Counted from the stretch's first letter, positions 33,305 to 43,139 are shown. The stretch: 64,000 nt of DNA from Gordonia spumicola (GCF_009932475.1 NZ_BJOV01000001.1:1-64000), one strand, 5' to 3'. A program made the numbers and translations. The notes: generated from the letters alone by a model not told the origin.

Positions 33305-35293
33305 ATGATCAATCGTGTACTAGTCGCCAACCGCGGAGAGATAGCTCGCCGTGTCTTCCACACGTGCCGCCGCAACGGAATCGGCACCGTAGCGGTCGCT
33401 TCAACAGCCGACCGGCGAGCCAAGCACGCCGCGGACGCCGACATCGTCGTCGATCTCCCTGGATCGAGCGCCGCAGACACCTACTTGCGCGGCGACGCGA
33501 TCATCGCTGCGGCTCATCGTGCGGGAGCCGACGCAGTCCATCCCGGCTACGGCTTTCTCTCCGAGAACGCAGCCTTCGCACGCGATGTCATCGACGCCGG
33601 GCTGACGTGGATCGGACCGCCGCCCGCTGCGATCGAGGCGATGGGTTCCAAGGTCGAGTCCAAGCGTTTGATGGCCGACGCCGGGGTGCCGGTGCTCGCC
33701 GAGCTCGCCCCGGAGTCGATCACAGACGATCACCTTCCGGTGCTGGTCAAAGCGTCGTCGGGCGGCGGCGGCCGTGGTATGCGGATTGTTGAGACCCTCG
33801 AGGAACTGCCGGCGGCGATCGCGGCTGCCCGGGCGGAGGCGGCCTCGGCGTTCGGAGATCCGACGGTGTTCTGCGAGCAGTACATCGCCGATGGTCGGCA
33901 TATCGAGGTGCAGATCCTCGCGGATCGGCAGGGCAACGTGTGGCCGCTCGGTGAACGCGAATGCTCCATCCAACGCCGCCATCAGAAGGTGATCGAAGAG
34001 TCCCCGTCGCCGATGGTCGACGACGAGTTGCGCCGTTCCCTGTGTGCTGCGGCGGTGCTCGCCGCGAAAGCTGTCGACTACGTCGGCGCGGGCACCGTGG
34101 AGTTCCTCGCAGACAGACGAGGCAGATTCTTCTTCCTTGAGATGAACACCCGACTTCAGGTGGAGCATCCGGTCACCGAATGCGTCACGGGAATGGATCT
34201 CGTCGGGTGGCAACTGCGGATCGCCGAAGGGGCCGAACTGCCGACCACCGAGATACCCGAATTCACCGGGCACGCGATCGAGGCTCGACTGGTCTCGGAG
34301 GACCCGGCGGCCGACTGGCTTCCGACGAACGGGCCCATCCATCGGTTCGAGGTGACCCGCGACCACACTGAGTTCGGGATTCCGGAGCTTCCCGGCCTGC
34401 GCGTCGACAGCGGCTTCGGCGGCGGCGATGTCGTCAGCGTCCACTACGACGGCATGCTGGCGAAAGTGATCGCATGGGCGCCGACGCGGAAGGAGGCCGC
34501 CCGCCTGCTGTCGGAGGCCTTGGCGTCCAGCCGACTGCACGGACCGGTCACCAACCGCGATCTGCTGGTTCGGGTCCTGCGCCATCCTGAATTCCTGTCC
34601 GGCGACATCGACACGGGCTTCTTCGGCCGCGACTCCGCCGCCGACGTCTTCGCGCCGCTCGCTGATCCGAACACCGTCGGCTACGCAGCGATCGCCGCCG
34701 CACTCGCGGCCGCGGCCGAGCGCCGGGACAATGCTGTGACTGCTCCCAAGGCCCCCTCTGGCTGGCGCAACGTGCCGTCGATACCTCAACGATCGGTGTT
34801 CGCCGCCCGGAACGGCGATGCCATCACCGTTGACTATCGGAACTCGCGGGACGGGTTCGTGGTCGAAGCCGGTGACGGCAGCCCTGTGCCGACGGTATGT
34901 TCGGCCTCGGCCCGCCGGGTCGGCCTCGCCGTCGACGGGGTGCGCTATCAGTTCGACGTGGCCGCCACCGGCGACCGCGTCGACGTCGATTCGGTTCTCG
35001 GCGCGGTCACTCTGGCTGAAGTCCCTCGATTCCAGGACCCGGGCGCCGATGTCGCGGTCGGTTCCCTCGTCGCACCGATGCCTGCGACCGTCACGTCTGT
35101 CGTCGTCGCCGAAGGCGACAGCGTCACCGGGGGATCGGCGGTCGTCACGCTCGAGGCGATGAAGATGCAGCACACCGTTTCGGCTCCCCACGACGGCGTG
35201 GTCTCCGCCGTCAACGTGGCAGTGGGGCAACAGATCGAGGCCGGCCATGTTCTCATCGTGATCGATGACTCCTCCGAAGGAGACTCCGAATGA
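33305..35293 (+). CDS. atuF: Biotin-dependent carboxylase alpha subunit (biotin carboxylase plus BCCP), probable AtuF
   Basis: 662 residues. Biotin carboxylase domain (NRVLVANRGEIARRVF, VKASSGGGGRGMRIV ATP grasp, FFLEMNTRLQVEHPVTE), linker, then a biotinyl domain with the Lys in TLEAMKMQHTVSAPHDG near residue 620. It supplies carboxybiotin to the adjacent beta subunit. Four bases after AtuC and overlapping the ligase start, so stoichiometric expression is likely. Confidence 0.85.
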   Translation: MINRVLVANRGEIARRVFHTCRRNGIGTVAVASTADRRAKHAADADIVVDLPGSSAADTYLRGDAIIAAAHRAGADAVHPGYGFLSENAAFARDVIDAGLTWIGPPPAAIEAMGSKVESKRLMADAGVPVLAELAPESITDDHLPVLVKASSGGGGRGMRIVETLEELPAAIAAARAEAASAFGDPTVFCEQYIADGRHIEVQILADRQGNVWPLGERECSIQRRHQKVIEESPSPMVDDELRRSLCAAAVLAAKAVDYVGAGTVEFLADRRGRFFFLEMNTRLQVEHPVTECVTGMDLVGWQLRIAEGAELPTTEIPEFTGHAIEARLVSEDPAADWLPTNGPIHRFEVTRDHTEFGIPELPGLRVDSGFGGGDVVSVHYDGMLAKVIAWAPTRKEAARLLSEALASSRLHGPVTNRDLLVRVLRHPEFLSGDIDTGFFGRDSAADVFAPLADPNTVGYAAIAAALAAAAERRDNAVTAPKAPSGWRNVPSIPQRSVFAARNGDAITVDYRNSRDGFVVEAGDGSPVPTVCSASARRVGLAVDGVRYQFDVAATGDRVDVDSVLGAVTLAEVPRFQDPGADVAVGSLVAPMPATVTSVVVAEGDSVTGGSAVVTLEAMKMQHTVSAPHDGVVSAVNVAVGQQIEAGHVLIVIDDSSEGDSE

Positions 35294-36960
35294 CCACTGC
35301 AACGACAATTCCCGAGGCGTTCGCGCAGCATGTGACGCAGCGTCCGGACTCGACAGCGATCCGCGATGTCGGCGGCGATGGACTGACCTGGCGACAGTAC
35401 GGCGCGGAAGTCGAGCGTATCGCGGGAGGTCTCGTCGGGCTGGGTCTGCGGCGTGGCGACACGATGGCGACGATGTTGACGAACCGCACCGAGCACGCCC
35501 TGGTCGAGATGGGCGCCAACCATGTCGGGATCACCACCTTCGCCATCTACAACACGAGTTCCCCGGAGCAGATCGAGTTTCTACTGACTAACTCAGGGGC
35601 GGCGATCGTCGTCACTGAGCGGCAGTTCGTCGACCGGATCCGTGCGTCGGGAGTCGACGTCCGGACACTCGTCCTCGAAGACGGCGACGTTGACGCCCTC
35701 ACCCCGGACGCCGGCTTCGACTTCGAGGCCACGTGGAGGGCCGTCCGCCCGGATGACGTCCTCTGCCTGATCTACACCTCGGGCACCACCGGTCCGCCGA
35801 AGGGAGTCGAGCACTCGCACCACAACTTCATCGAGATGGCCAAATCGATCGTCGCACGCTTTCCGATCACGCCAGATGACCGGACCGTGTCGTACCTGCC
35901 GACCGCGCATCTCGCCGACCGCGGCGTCCTCTACTACACGAATACGATCTACGGCGGTCAGATCACGATGTGCCCCGATCCAGCTCGTCTCGGCGAGGCG
36001 ATGGTGGAGGTCCGCCCGACGACATTCGCTGCGGTGCCTCGAGTGTGGGAGAAGCTCAAACTGGCGGTGGAGGCGGTCCTGCGCGGGAACCCCCAGATGC
36101 AGGCCGCATTCGACGCCGACGATCCCGCCGTCCTCGCCGCGGTCAGAGCCAAGCTCGGCTTCGACCAGCTCGTCTGGGCTCAGTCGGGATCGGCGACCCT
36201 CAATTCGGAGATCCTGTCGTTCTTCACCAAGATCGGCGTGCCGACAACGGATCTGTGGGGCATGTCCGAGATCGGGATCGCGACGGCCGCGCCGATCAGT
36301 GCAGCGAAGCCCGGTACGGTCGGCACCGCCATGCCGGGCTATGAGTTCAAGCTGGCGCCTGACGGGGAACTGCTGGTGCGGTCGGACTTCTTGATGCTCG
36401 GTTACCGGAAGTCGCCGGAGAAGACGGCCGAGGCGTTCGACGAGGACGGCTGGCTTCGTACCGGCGACATCTTCACCGTCGACGCCGAGGGCTACTACAC
36501 GATCATCGACAAGAAGAAGGAGTTGATCATCAACTCCGGCGGCAAGAACATGTCGCCGGCGAATATCGAGAGGGCGGTGCGAGACGCCTCTCGGCTTGTC
36601 GGGCCGATGCTGGCGCACGGTGACGGTCGTTCCTACAACGTCGCCTTGATCACCGTGGAACCTGCCGTGGCGGAGGAGTTCGGGGTGACCGCGCGGGCGG
36701 AGGATCTATGGCGGGAACCCACAGTTGTCGATCTGGTGCGTAGGGCCGTCGCGGAGGGGAATGCCCGTCTGTCCCGAATCGAGCAGATCAAGAGATTCAA
36801 GATCGTGCCGACGGTCTGGGAGCCGGGGACCCCGGTGGTGACGCCGACGGGCAAGCTCAAGCGAAACGTGCTGCGCGCGCAGTACGCGCAAGATATCGAT
36901 GAGCTCTACGCGGCCGAGCCGGCCTCCGACGTGTACGAGCCTCATGGGCGTGAAGCATGA
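35290..36960 (+). CDS. Long-chain-type AMP-binding acyl-CoA ligase of the terpene island
   Basis: 556 residues. LIYTSGTTGPPKGVEHSHHN, LWGMSEIGIATAAPIS, GWLRTGDIFTVDAEGYYTIIDKKKELIINSGGKNMSPANIE and the C-terminal TPTGKLKRNVL identify the ANL superfamily, of the FAA/long-chain acyl-CoA synthetase type. In Atu pathways citronellate or geranate must be activated to the CoA ester before carboxylation, so this ligase is the likely entry step. It overlaps both neighbours by ATGA. Confidence 0.85.
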   Translation: MTTATTIPEAFAQHVTQRPDSTAIRDVGGDGLTWRQYGAEVERIAGGLVGLGLRRGDTMATMLTNRTEHALVEMGANHVGITTFAIYNTSSPEQIEFLLTNSGAAIVVTERQFVDRIRASGVDVRTLVLEDGDVDALTPDAGFDFEATWRAVRPDDVLCLIYTSGTTGPPKGVEHSHHNFIEMAKSIVARFPITPDDRTVSYLPTAHLADRGVLYYTNTIYGGQITMCPDPARLGEAMVEVRPTTFAAVPRVWEKLKLAVEAVLRGNPQMQAAFDADDPAVLAAVRAKLGFDQLVWAQSGSATLNSEILSFFTKIGVPTTDLWGMSEIGIATAAPISAAKPGTVGTAMPGYEFKLAPDGELLVRSDFLMLGYRKSPEKTAEAFDEDGWLRTGDIFTVDAEGYYTIIDKKKELIINSGGKNMSPANIERAVRDASRLVGPMLAHGDGRSYNVALITVEPAVAEEFGVTARAEDLWREPTVVDLVRRAVAEGNARLSRIEQIKRFKIVPTVWEPGTPVVTPTGKLKRNVLRAQYAQDIDELYAAEPASDVYEPHGREA

Positions 36961-37754
36961 GCGCGGTCGTGGTCGATGATGCCGACGGCGTCTTGACCGT
37001 GACGATCGACCGACCCGACCAGCGCAATGCCTTGTCACAGGAGGTCGTCGCCGCTCTGCACTCGGCGATCGATACGGCGCGATCGGAGTTTCCGCGAATC
37101 CGTGCACTGGTTCTGCGCGGAGCTGGCGGCGCCTTCTGCGCCGGTGGCGACCTCAAAGAGTTTCAATCCGTGTTTCAGGATTCGCCCGGGCGCCGAGCGG
37201 AGATCGCCCAGGCCAATCGTCGAGGGGGAGAACTGTTCGCGGGTTTGGCAGACCTTCCCTGCGTAGTGATCGCCGCCGTCGATGGCCCGGCGATCGGCGG
37301 GGGATTCGGCCTGGCGGCGGCAACGGACATCACGATTGCGACGCGGCGGTCGGTGTTCGCGATGTCGGAGACCAACCTGGGGCTGCTGCCCGCTCAGATC
37401 GCGCCGTTCGTGGCCGCGCGCATCGGTGTGCACCACGCCAGACGGCTAGCCGTCACGGCGAGCCGTTTCAAGGCCGACGAGGCGTATCGGATCGGGCTGG
37501 TCGACGACGTCGTCGACGACGCCGCTGCGCTCGGACACGCGGTCACAGAGTGCACCTCTCGGGTATTGAGATGCGCCCCGAATGCGAATGCAGCGATCAA
37601 GCGACTGCTCGCCGACCTGCCTGGTACGTCCCGTGATCACCTGCTCGATGGTGCGGCGGACGCGTTCGCCGAGGCGATGCTCGGGACCGAGGCGAGGGCT
37701 GGGATCCGTGCATTCCTGGACGGCACGGTTCCGCCGTGGACGGTGGCACGGTGA
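36957..37754 (+). CDS. Enoyl-CoA hydratase family protein 1 of the terpene island
   Basis: 265 residues. Crotonase motifs VLRGAGGAFCAGGDLKEF and AAVDGPAIGGGFGLAAATDITIATRRSVFAMSETNLGLLPAQIAPFVAARIG. Either this or the next gene could be the isohexenylglutaconyl-CoA hydratase (AtuE role). Translationally coupled to the ligase upstream. Confidence 0.85.
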   Translation: MSAVVVDDADGVLTVTIDRPDQRNALSQEVVAALHSAIDTARSEFPRIRALVLRGAGGAFCAGGDLKEFQSVFQDSPGRRAEIAQANRRGGELFAGLADLPCVVIAAVDGPAIGGGFGLAAATDITIATRRSVFAMSETNLGLLPAQIAPFVAARIGVHHARRLAVTASRFKADEAYRIGLVDDVVDDAAALGHAVTECTSRVLRCAPNANAAIKRLLADLPGTSRDHLLDGAADAFAEAMLGTEARAGIRAFLDGTVPPWTVAR

Positions 37755-38554
37755 CCGGCGTCGTGCGTCGGCCGGGACCAGTGAGACTGGAGGTCGACGG
37801 TGGCCTCGCAACGATCACGTTGAGCCGCCCCGACAAGGCCAATGCGATCGATGCCGAGGTCGCCGCCGGTCTCGTCGCGGCCGTCAGTGATTGCCGGGGT
37901 CAACAGATCGTCGTGCGAGCGATCCTGCTGCGCGGCGACGGTGATCACTTCTGCGCCGGTGGGCAGGTGGAGGACCTGCTCGTCGAGCCTACTGCCGCAC
38001 AAGCGATGGTCACGACACTGACCAGAGATCTGAACGCGACGGTGCGAATGCTGGTCGAGGCCACTGTTCCGGTGGTTGTCGCGGTTCGGGGGTTCGCAGT
38101 CGGCGGCGGACTCGGTCTGGCATGCGCGGGCGACCTCGTGGTTGCAGGCACGTCGGCACGGTTCCTCTCCGGGTTCAGTCGGATCGGACTGGCGCCGGAC
38201 TGTGGTGTGGGGTACACGCTGCCGCGGCTGATCGGACAGCGAGCGGCGACGGACATGGTGCTGACCAACAAGGTGGTCGACGCCGACGAGGCGATGCGTC
38301 TCGGGTTGGTCTCGCGGGTCGTGCCCGACGAGGAACTGGACTCGGTCGCAGCACAGCTTGCGCGCGGACTCGCCACGGGGCCCTCACTGGCCTTCGCCGA
38401 GTCCAAGCGGATGCTCCGCGACGACATGAGTTCACTGGCAGCGCACCTTGTCGACGAGGCCGCGGTGCTCAGGTTCCTCTGCCTGACGAGCGATGCCCAG
38501 AGGGGGATCCGCGCTCAGTTCGGTGCAGGCACACCGCTGTTTCGGGGCGAATGA
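37751..38554 (+). CDS. Enoyl-CoA hydratase family protein 2 of the terpene island
   Basis: 267 residues from GTG 37751, which overlaps the previous stop (GTGA); a GTG five codons upstream is possible. Crotonase motifs LLRGDGDHFCAGGQVEDL and VAVRGFAVGGGLGLACAGDLVVAGTSARFLSGFSRIGLAPDCGVGYTLPRLIG. The two hydratases are clearly diverged, so they probably act on different enoyl-CoAs (AtuE-type hydration versus later beta-oxidation). Last plus-strand gene before a strong hairpin. Confidence 0.83.
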   Translation: MTGVVRRPGPVRLEVDGGLATITLSRPDKANAIDAEVAAGLVAAVSDCRGQQIVVRAILLRGDGDHFCAGGQVEDLLVEPTAAQAMVTTLTRDLNATVRMLVEATVPVVVAVRGFAVGGGLGLACAGDLVVAGTSARFLSGFSRIGLAPDCGVGYTLPRLIGQRAATDMVLTNKVVDADEAMRLGLVSRVVPDEELDSVAAQLARGLATGPSLAFAESKRMLRDDMSSLAAHLVDEAAVLRFLCLTSDAQRGIRAQFGAGTPLFRGE

Positions 38555-38569
38555 GTCCCGCGATCCACC

Positions 38570-38600
38570 GAGGTCCCGCCGCGATCAGCGGCGGGACCTC
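38570..38600 (+). terminator. Hairpin terminator after the hydratases
   Basis: A perfect 13-bp GC-rich stem (GAGGTCCCGCCGC with its complement) around GATCA lies 16 bases after the hydratase stop. No T-run follows, as is common in GC-rich actinobacteria. It separates the catabolic genes from the TetR gene. Confidence 0.7.
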
Positions 38601-38707
38601 GCCGTCGTCGGTCGATGATCACAGTCATCGGTCGCGCAGCGCGTCGTGTCGAGGAATGTGCATTCACTAAGCTGAGCGATGACACGCGCGCCGGGCGGCG
38701 ACGCAGA

Positions 38708-39352
38708 ATGAGGGGCACGGTGAGTGGGTCGGAGGCGAAGGCGACGACATCGACGGGTCGATCGCCGGGGCGTCCCAAAGCCTCGGAGGGATTGGACACG
38801 CGCGCCGAGTTGTTGAAAGTCGCGCGGGAACTTTTCGCAGCCCAAGGGTATGCGGGGACGTCAGTCTCCGAGATCGCTCCCCGGGCCGGGGTCAGCGTCC
38901 CGGTGCTCTATCAGCGCTTCGGCAATAAGGCGGGACTGTTCGTCGCAGTCGCGGAAGACGTCTACGAACTCGGCATCTCGCGGTTGACCGCTGCGATCGA
39001 CGGCCTGGACGATTTCGATGAGGCGCTCACTGCCGCGCTGCGGGAGTTCGCGGGGTTGTACGCGATGGATCCGTCGTTCGCGGCCATGGTCGTCAACGTT
39101 CTCGTCGAGGCCGATCGCACCACGGAGCTGTCCGAATCGCTCAAGCCGCTGCTGCGCCAACTGCGCCAGTTCGCCGATCAGATCGCCGAGCTGGCGCCGT
39201 TCGCGGCGACGGAGGGGGTCGAACGACGAGATGTTTCGCGGGCACTCGTAGCGGTGTTCAGCGGGTTGATGGTCTCGTCGATGCAGATGCATCGCGCCAC
39301 CGACTACGAACGTCTGGTGGACGCGATGCGTCTACTCGTGGTCAGTCGTTGA
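38708..39352 (+). CDS. TetR family regulator of the terpene island
   Basis: 214 residues from the ATG at 38708. HTH: LLKVARELFAAQGYAGTSVSEIAPRAGVSVPVLYQRFGNKAGLF. A Ser/Thr/Gly-rich N-terminal arm precedes it. It probably binds the two matching AT-rich operators at 31653 and 43956, acting like AtuR of Pseudomonas; this is inference from position. Its end overlaps the end of convergent atuA by 11 bases. Confidence 0.85.
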   Translation: MRGTVSGSEAKATTSTGRSPGRPKASEGLDTRAELLKVARELFAAQGYAGTSVSEIAPRAGVSVPVLYQRFGNKAGLFVAVAEDVYELGISRLTAAIDGLDDFDEALTAALREFAGLYAMDPSFAAMVVNVLVEADRTTELSESLKPLLRQLRQFADQIAELAPFAATEGVERRDVSRALVAVFSGLMVSSMQMHRATDYERLVDAMRLLVVSR

Positions 39353-41066
39353 TCGACGCCGGTATGCTCAGCCGGCGCGCGAGCAGCCATTCGGCCAGGC
39401 CTTTTGCCTGCGGGTCGAACCGCGCACCGTAGGCGACGCCTCGACCGAGGAGGCCCTTCACCACGAAGTTGACGGCGCGGAGGTTCGGCAGCAGCACGCG
39501 CTCGATCGGCAGGTCGGCGGTTTCGGGGAGCAACTCCCGGATCCGGTTCGGGGTGAGGGTGTTCACCATCCACGCCCACTGCGCGTCGGACCTGACCCAC
39601 AGTCCGATGTTCGCGTCCGGCCCCTTGTCTCCGGACCGCCCGAGCACAACCGATCCGAGTTCGATCATGTGCGTTCGGCTCGGTGTCTGCAGGTCGGGGA
39701 TCTCCGGCTCGGGCACGTCGTCGAGCACTCTGGTCGTCGGCGACGGAGGGATCGGAATCCGGCGGCCATCGTCCAGCACGGCCTCGTGCTGGACCTGGTC
39801 GGCATCGATGTATCCCGCAGTGAAGACTCCGTACGGAGAGGCATCACGCGGCGGATCGGCGAGGAAGAAGCCCGGGTAGCTCGCGAGCGCCATCTCGACT
39901 GCCGTTCCGGAGAACGCACGTCCGACAGTCTCCGGGGCCGCGTCACGGACCACGCAGGTCAGCGATGCCGATGCCAATTGTTCGGTGTCTGCATCGGGCT
40001 GGTCGCTGCGGACCAGGTGCCATTCGAGTTCGGTCGGCTGGACCTTGAGCCACGACTCCAGCTGGCGTCGGGTCAACGCGGCCTTCTCGGCGATGTTCCG
40101 ACCGACGAGTAGGAACTGCACTTCGTTGCGAAAGCCGCCGAGCTCATTCAACGAGACCTTGAGTTGAGGTGGCGGCGCCTCTCCTCGGACATTCGTGATC
40201 TCCACCCGATCGGGGCCCTGGCTGTCCACGGTGATCGAGTCGAAACGTGCGGTCGCATCGGGCCCGGCGTAGCGTGCCGTCTGAATCTCGTACAGGAGTT
40301 GCGCGGTGACGGTGTCGACAGTCACGGCACCGCCGGTGCCTGGATGCTTCGTGATCACCGACGAGCCGTCGCGGCGAATCTCGGCGATCGGGAATCCGGG
40401 TCGGCTGAGGTCGGTGATCTCGGTGAACGCCGAGAAGTTTCCTCCGGTGGCCTGGGTGCTGCATTCGATGACATGGCCGGCGACCATCGCTCCGGCGATC
40501 GCGTCGAAGTCGTCCCGTGCCCACCCGAAGTGCGCCGCGGCCGGAGCGACCGCGAGGGAGGCGTCGGTGATACGGCCGGTGACGACGATGTCGGCACCGG
40601 CGCGTAGACACTCGACGACGCCCCACGCGCCCAGGTAGGCGTTGGCGGCAAGCGGCCGGCCCCAGCCGAGTTCCGGCGCGCGGCCGGTCAGGTCGTCCCC
40701 TTCGACGTGCGCGACCGTCGTCGGAACGCCGAGCTCATCGGCGAGGGTGCGGAGTTCGGCAGCGAGACCCGCGGGGTTCATGCCGCCTGCGTTCACGACT
40801 ATCTGCACGTTCTTCGCGTACGCCGATGCCAGGGTGTGCCGCATCTGCGACAGGAACGTCTTCGCGTAGCCGCCTGCCGGATTCTTGGCGCGGTCCCGAG
40901 CAAGAATGAGCATCGTCAACTCGGCCAGATAGTCGCCGGTCAGGACGTCGAGATCGCCGCCGTCGAGCATGTCGCGGACGGCGCTGTGGCGGTCGCCGTA
41001 GAAGCCGGAGCAGTTGCCGACCCGAATGACGTCCGGATCCAGTGCCAGCGGTCGTGCGGTGGTCAT
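39342..41066 (-). CDS. atuA: Acyclic terpene utilisation AtuA family protein (DUF1446)
   Basis: 574 residues. VRVGNCSGFYGDRHSAVRDMLDGGDLDVLTGDYLAELTMLIL and VVNAGGMNPAGLAAELRTLADELG, then GRITDASLAVAPAAAHFGWARDDFDAIAGAMVAGHVIECSTQATGGNFSAF, are the core of the AtuA family. A C-terminal extension (LGSVVLGRSGDKGPDANIGLWVRSDAQWAWM) forms the AtuA-like second domain. AtuA is required for citronellol/geraniol growth in Pseudomonas, with unclear chemistry. It overlaps the SDR stop. Confidence 0.9.
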   Translation of the reverse strand: MTTARPLALDPDVIRVGNCSGFYGDRHSAVRDMLDGGDLDVLTGDYLAELTMLILARDRAKNPAGGYAKTFLSQMRHTLASAYAKNVQIVVNAGGMNPAGLAAELRTLADELGVPTTVAHVEGDDLTGRAPELGWGRPLAANAYLGAWGVVECLRAGADIVVTGRITDASLAVAPAAAHFGWARDDFDAIAGAMVAGHVIECSTQATGGNFSAFTEITDLSRPGFPIAEIRRDGSSVITKHPGTGGAVTVDTVTAQLLYEIQTARYAGPDATARFDSITVDSQGPDRVEITNVRGEAPPPQLKVSLNELGGFRNEVQFLLVGRNIAEKAALTRRQLESWLKVQPTELEWHLVRSDQPDADTEQLASASLTCVVRDAAPETVGRAFSGTAVEMALASYPGFFLADPPRDASPYGVFTAGYIDADQVQHEAVLDDGRRIPIPPSPTTRVLDDVPEPEIPDLQTPSRTHMIELGSVVLGRSGDKGPDANIGLWVRSDAQWAWMVNTLTPNRIRELLPETADLPIERVLLPNLRAVNFVVKGLLGRGVAYGARFDPQAKGLAEWLLARRLSIPASIND

Positions 41067-41890
41067 CGCTGTCCCTCCTCGGCGTCGAGCCAGGCTCGGT
41101 GCAGCATGCCGAATCCGGCGAGTCCGAACCCGCCGTCGACGATCACCTGGCTTCCGGAGACGTATCCGGCGAGCGGGGAGGCCAGAATCGCGGCCATCAC
41201 GCCGATGTCGGCGGTCGTCCCGAATCGGCCGAGGGGAACGGCCTGCCGCCACCTGTCGGAGCCGACTTCGGCGGAGAGTCGTTCCAGTCCTTCGGTACCC
41301 GCGATGGGTCCCGGTACCAGCGAGTTGGCGCGGATTCCGTACCGACCCCATTCCAAGGAGAGGTTCTTCATCAGGTTCTCGATACCCGCCTTCGCGGCAC
41401 CGGCGTGTGCCTGATTGGACGTCGGCGAATACGCCTGACCAGCGGAGACGAACAGGATCGAGCCGGAGGTCTCGACGAGTTGGTCGAACGCTGCGCGGGC
41501 CGTGTTGAAGCTGCCCAACAGATCGATGTCGATGACCGTCTTGAAGCCGTTCGCGCTGATCGCGCTCGCGGGAGCGTTGAAGTTGCCTGCGGCGCCGGCG
41601 ACCACTGCGGTGACGGGACCGAAGGCGCGCGCCGTCGTCTCCAAACCGGCGGCGAGCGCGTCGAAGTCGCGGACGTCGGCGACGGTGTACATGGCGTCGG
41701 CGCCGAGATCCCGTAGTCGCGTCACAGCGGCAGCCAACTTCGCCTCCTGGCGCCCGCAGATCGCGACTTTCGCCCCGGTTCGGGCGAACACCTCCGCGAT
41801 GCCGAGATTGATGCCACTGCCGCCTCCGGTGATGAAGACGGTGCTGTCTCGATGCAGGGTCGGTGACAGTAGATCGAGCTGGTCAGTCAT
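41063..41890 (-). CDS. SDR oxidoreductase resembling 2,4-dienoyl-CoA reductase
   Basis: 275 residues. FITGGGSGINLGIAEVFARTGAKVAICGRQEAKL is an NADPH-type SDR nucleotide motif. The catalytic segment reads QAYSPTSNQAHAGAAKAGIENL: the canonical Tyr of YxxxK is replaced by His (HAGAAK), as in peroxisomal-type 2,4-dienoyl-CoA reductases. That fits removal of a conjugated double bond from a terpenoid dienoyl-CoA and is more specific than the AtuB/AtuG labels. It is 26 bases after the acyl-CoA dehydrogenase gene. Confidence 0.78.
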   Translation of the reverse strand: MTDQLDLLSPTLHRDSTVFITGGGSGINLGIAEVFARTGAKVAICGRQEAKLAAAVTRLRDLGADAMYTVADVRDFDALAAGLETTARAFGPVTAVVAGAAGNFNAPASAISANGFKTVIDIDLLGSFNTARAAFDQLVETSGSILFVSAGQAYSPTSNQAHAGAAKAGIENLMKNLSLEWGRYGIRANSLVPGPIAGTEGLERLSAEVGSDRWRQAVPLGRFGTTADIGVMAAILASPLAGYVSGSQVIVDGGFGLAGFGMLHRAWLDAEEGQR

Positions 41891-41916
41891 GTCTGCTCCT
41901 GTTCTCCACGATGCTT

Positions 41917-43095
41917 TCAGTACGATTTCGGCAGGCCGAGCAGATGCTCGGCAACGTAGTTGAGGACCATGTCGGCGCTCACCGGAGCGGTCCGCATGAG
42001 GCGGGCGATCCACCACATGTCGGAAACGCCTTGCTCGACGGCGAAGCCGTTCCCGCCGTGCGTTTGGATCGCTGCCTCCACGCTGTGGATCGCGGCCTCG
42101 GCTGCGGCGTACTTCGCGATGTTGGCGGCGGCGCCCACGTCGGTAGCACCGGCATCGAACAGTGCGGCCGCCTTGCCGGTCATCAGGCGGGCGAGTTCGA
42201 GGTCGACCTTGGCCTTCGCCAGCCGGTGAGCGACAGCCTGGTGTGCTCCGATAGGGGTCTTCCACACAGTCCGTTCGTTCGCGTAGGCCGAGGCCTTGTC
42301 CAGAGCCTGGCGAGCGACGCCGTTCTCGAGCGCCGCGACGATGATCCGCTCCGGGTTGAGGCCGTCGAAGACTGCCCGCATGCCGCCGCGTTCGCCGCCG
42401 ATCAGCTGGTCGCGCGCGATGATGACATCATCGAAGAACACTTGCCACTGCTTGTCGGGTCCGATGTACGGCATCCGGATGGGTGTGCGGGTGACGCCCG
42501 GCGCGTCGACGTCGACGATGCAGAGGCAGGGGACGCCGAGTTCGCCGCTCTCGTCCCGGAATCGGGCGACCACCAAGATCGCGGCGGCGGACTCTACGCC
42601 GGAGATGAAAACCTTCTGACCAGACAGAACGTAGCCGTCACCTTCACGCCGCAGGGAGGTTCGCAGCTGGTGCGAATTGCTGCCTGCGTCGGGCTCGGTG
42701 ATGGCGAATGCGAGTGGGCCGGTTCCGTCGGCGATGCCCGGCAACCAGCGTTCCTTCTGCTCGTCGGTGCCGTGGGTGCTGAGGACCGAACCGTTGATCG
42801 CCGAGGACACCACGAGCATGACCAGGTAGTTCCCAGTTGACGCGGCCTCCTCGGCAACGATGGTGAGACCTGCCATTCCCAGTCCTCCGCCCCACTGCTC
42901 GGGCAGATTGAGCCCGAGGAAACCGGCGTCGCCCAGTGCTCGCCAGAGTTCGGTGGGTGGTCGGCCTTCGTCGTGGCATCGGCGGGCGTAGTCGATGTCG
43001 AAGGATTCGCAGATGCGGCGGACGGCACTGCGAATCTCGGCTTCGGTGTCTGATTCGGTCAGTGGCAGGACCGGAGTGATGGTGGGGGCGGTCAT
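41917..43095 (-). CDS. Acyl-CoA dehydrogenase (AtuD-like)
   Basis: 392 residues. FAD enzyme pattern: LPEQWGGGLGMAGLTIVAEEAA, AFAITEPDAGSNSHQLRTSL (flavin contact), FISGVESAAAILVVARF and C-terminal IQTHGGNGFAVEQGVSDMWWIARLMRT. In the Atu pathway AtuD oxidises citronellyl-CoA to geranyl-CoA, the substrate of the carboxylase. That role is inferred from context. GAGGAGAAG RBS precedes the ATG. Confidence 0.87.
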   Translation of the reverse strand: MTAPTITPVLPLTESDTEAEIRSAVRRICESFDIDYARRCHDEGRPPTELWRALGDAGFLGLNLPEQWGGGLGMAGLTIVAEEAASTGNYLVMLVVSSAINGSVLSTHGTDEQKERWLPGIADGTGPLAFAITEPDAGSNSHQLRTSLRREGDGYVLSGQKVFISGVESAAAILVVARFRDESGELGVPCLCIVDVDAPGVTRTPIRMPYIGPDKQWQVFFDDVIIARDQLIGGERGGMRAVFDGLNPERIIVAALENGVARQALDKASAYANERTVWKTPIGAHQAVAHRLAKAKVDLELARLMTGKAAALFDAGATDVGAAANIAKYAAAEAAIHSVEAAIQTHGGNGFAVEQGVSDMWWIARLMRTAPVSADMVLNYVAEHLLGLPKSY

Positions 43096-43139
43096 GGTCT
43101 TCTCCTCGTAGGGTGGGGGCTCTCGACTTCGGATGGCAC

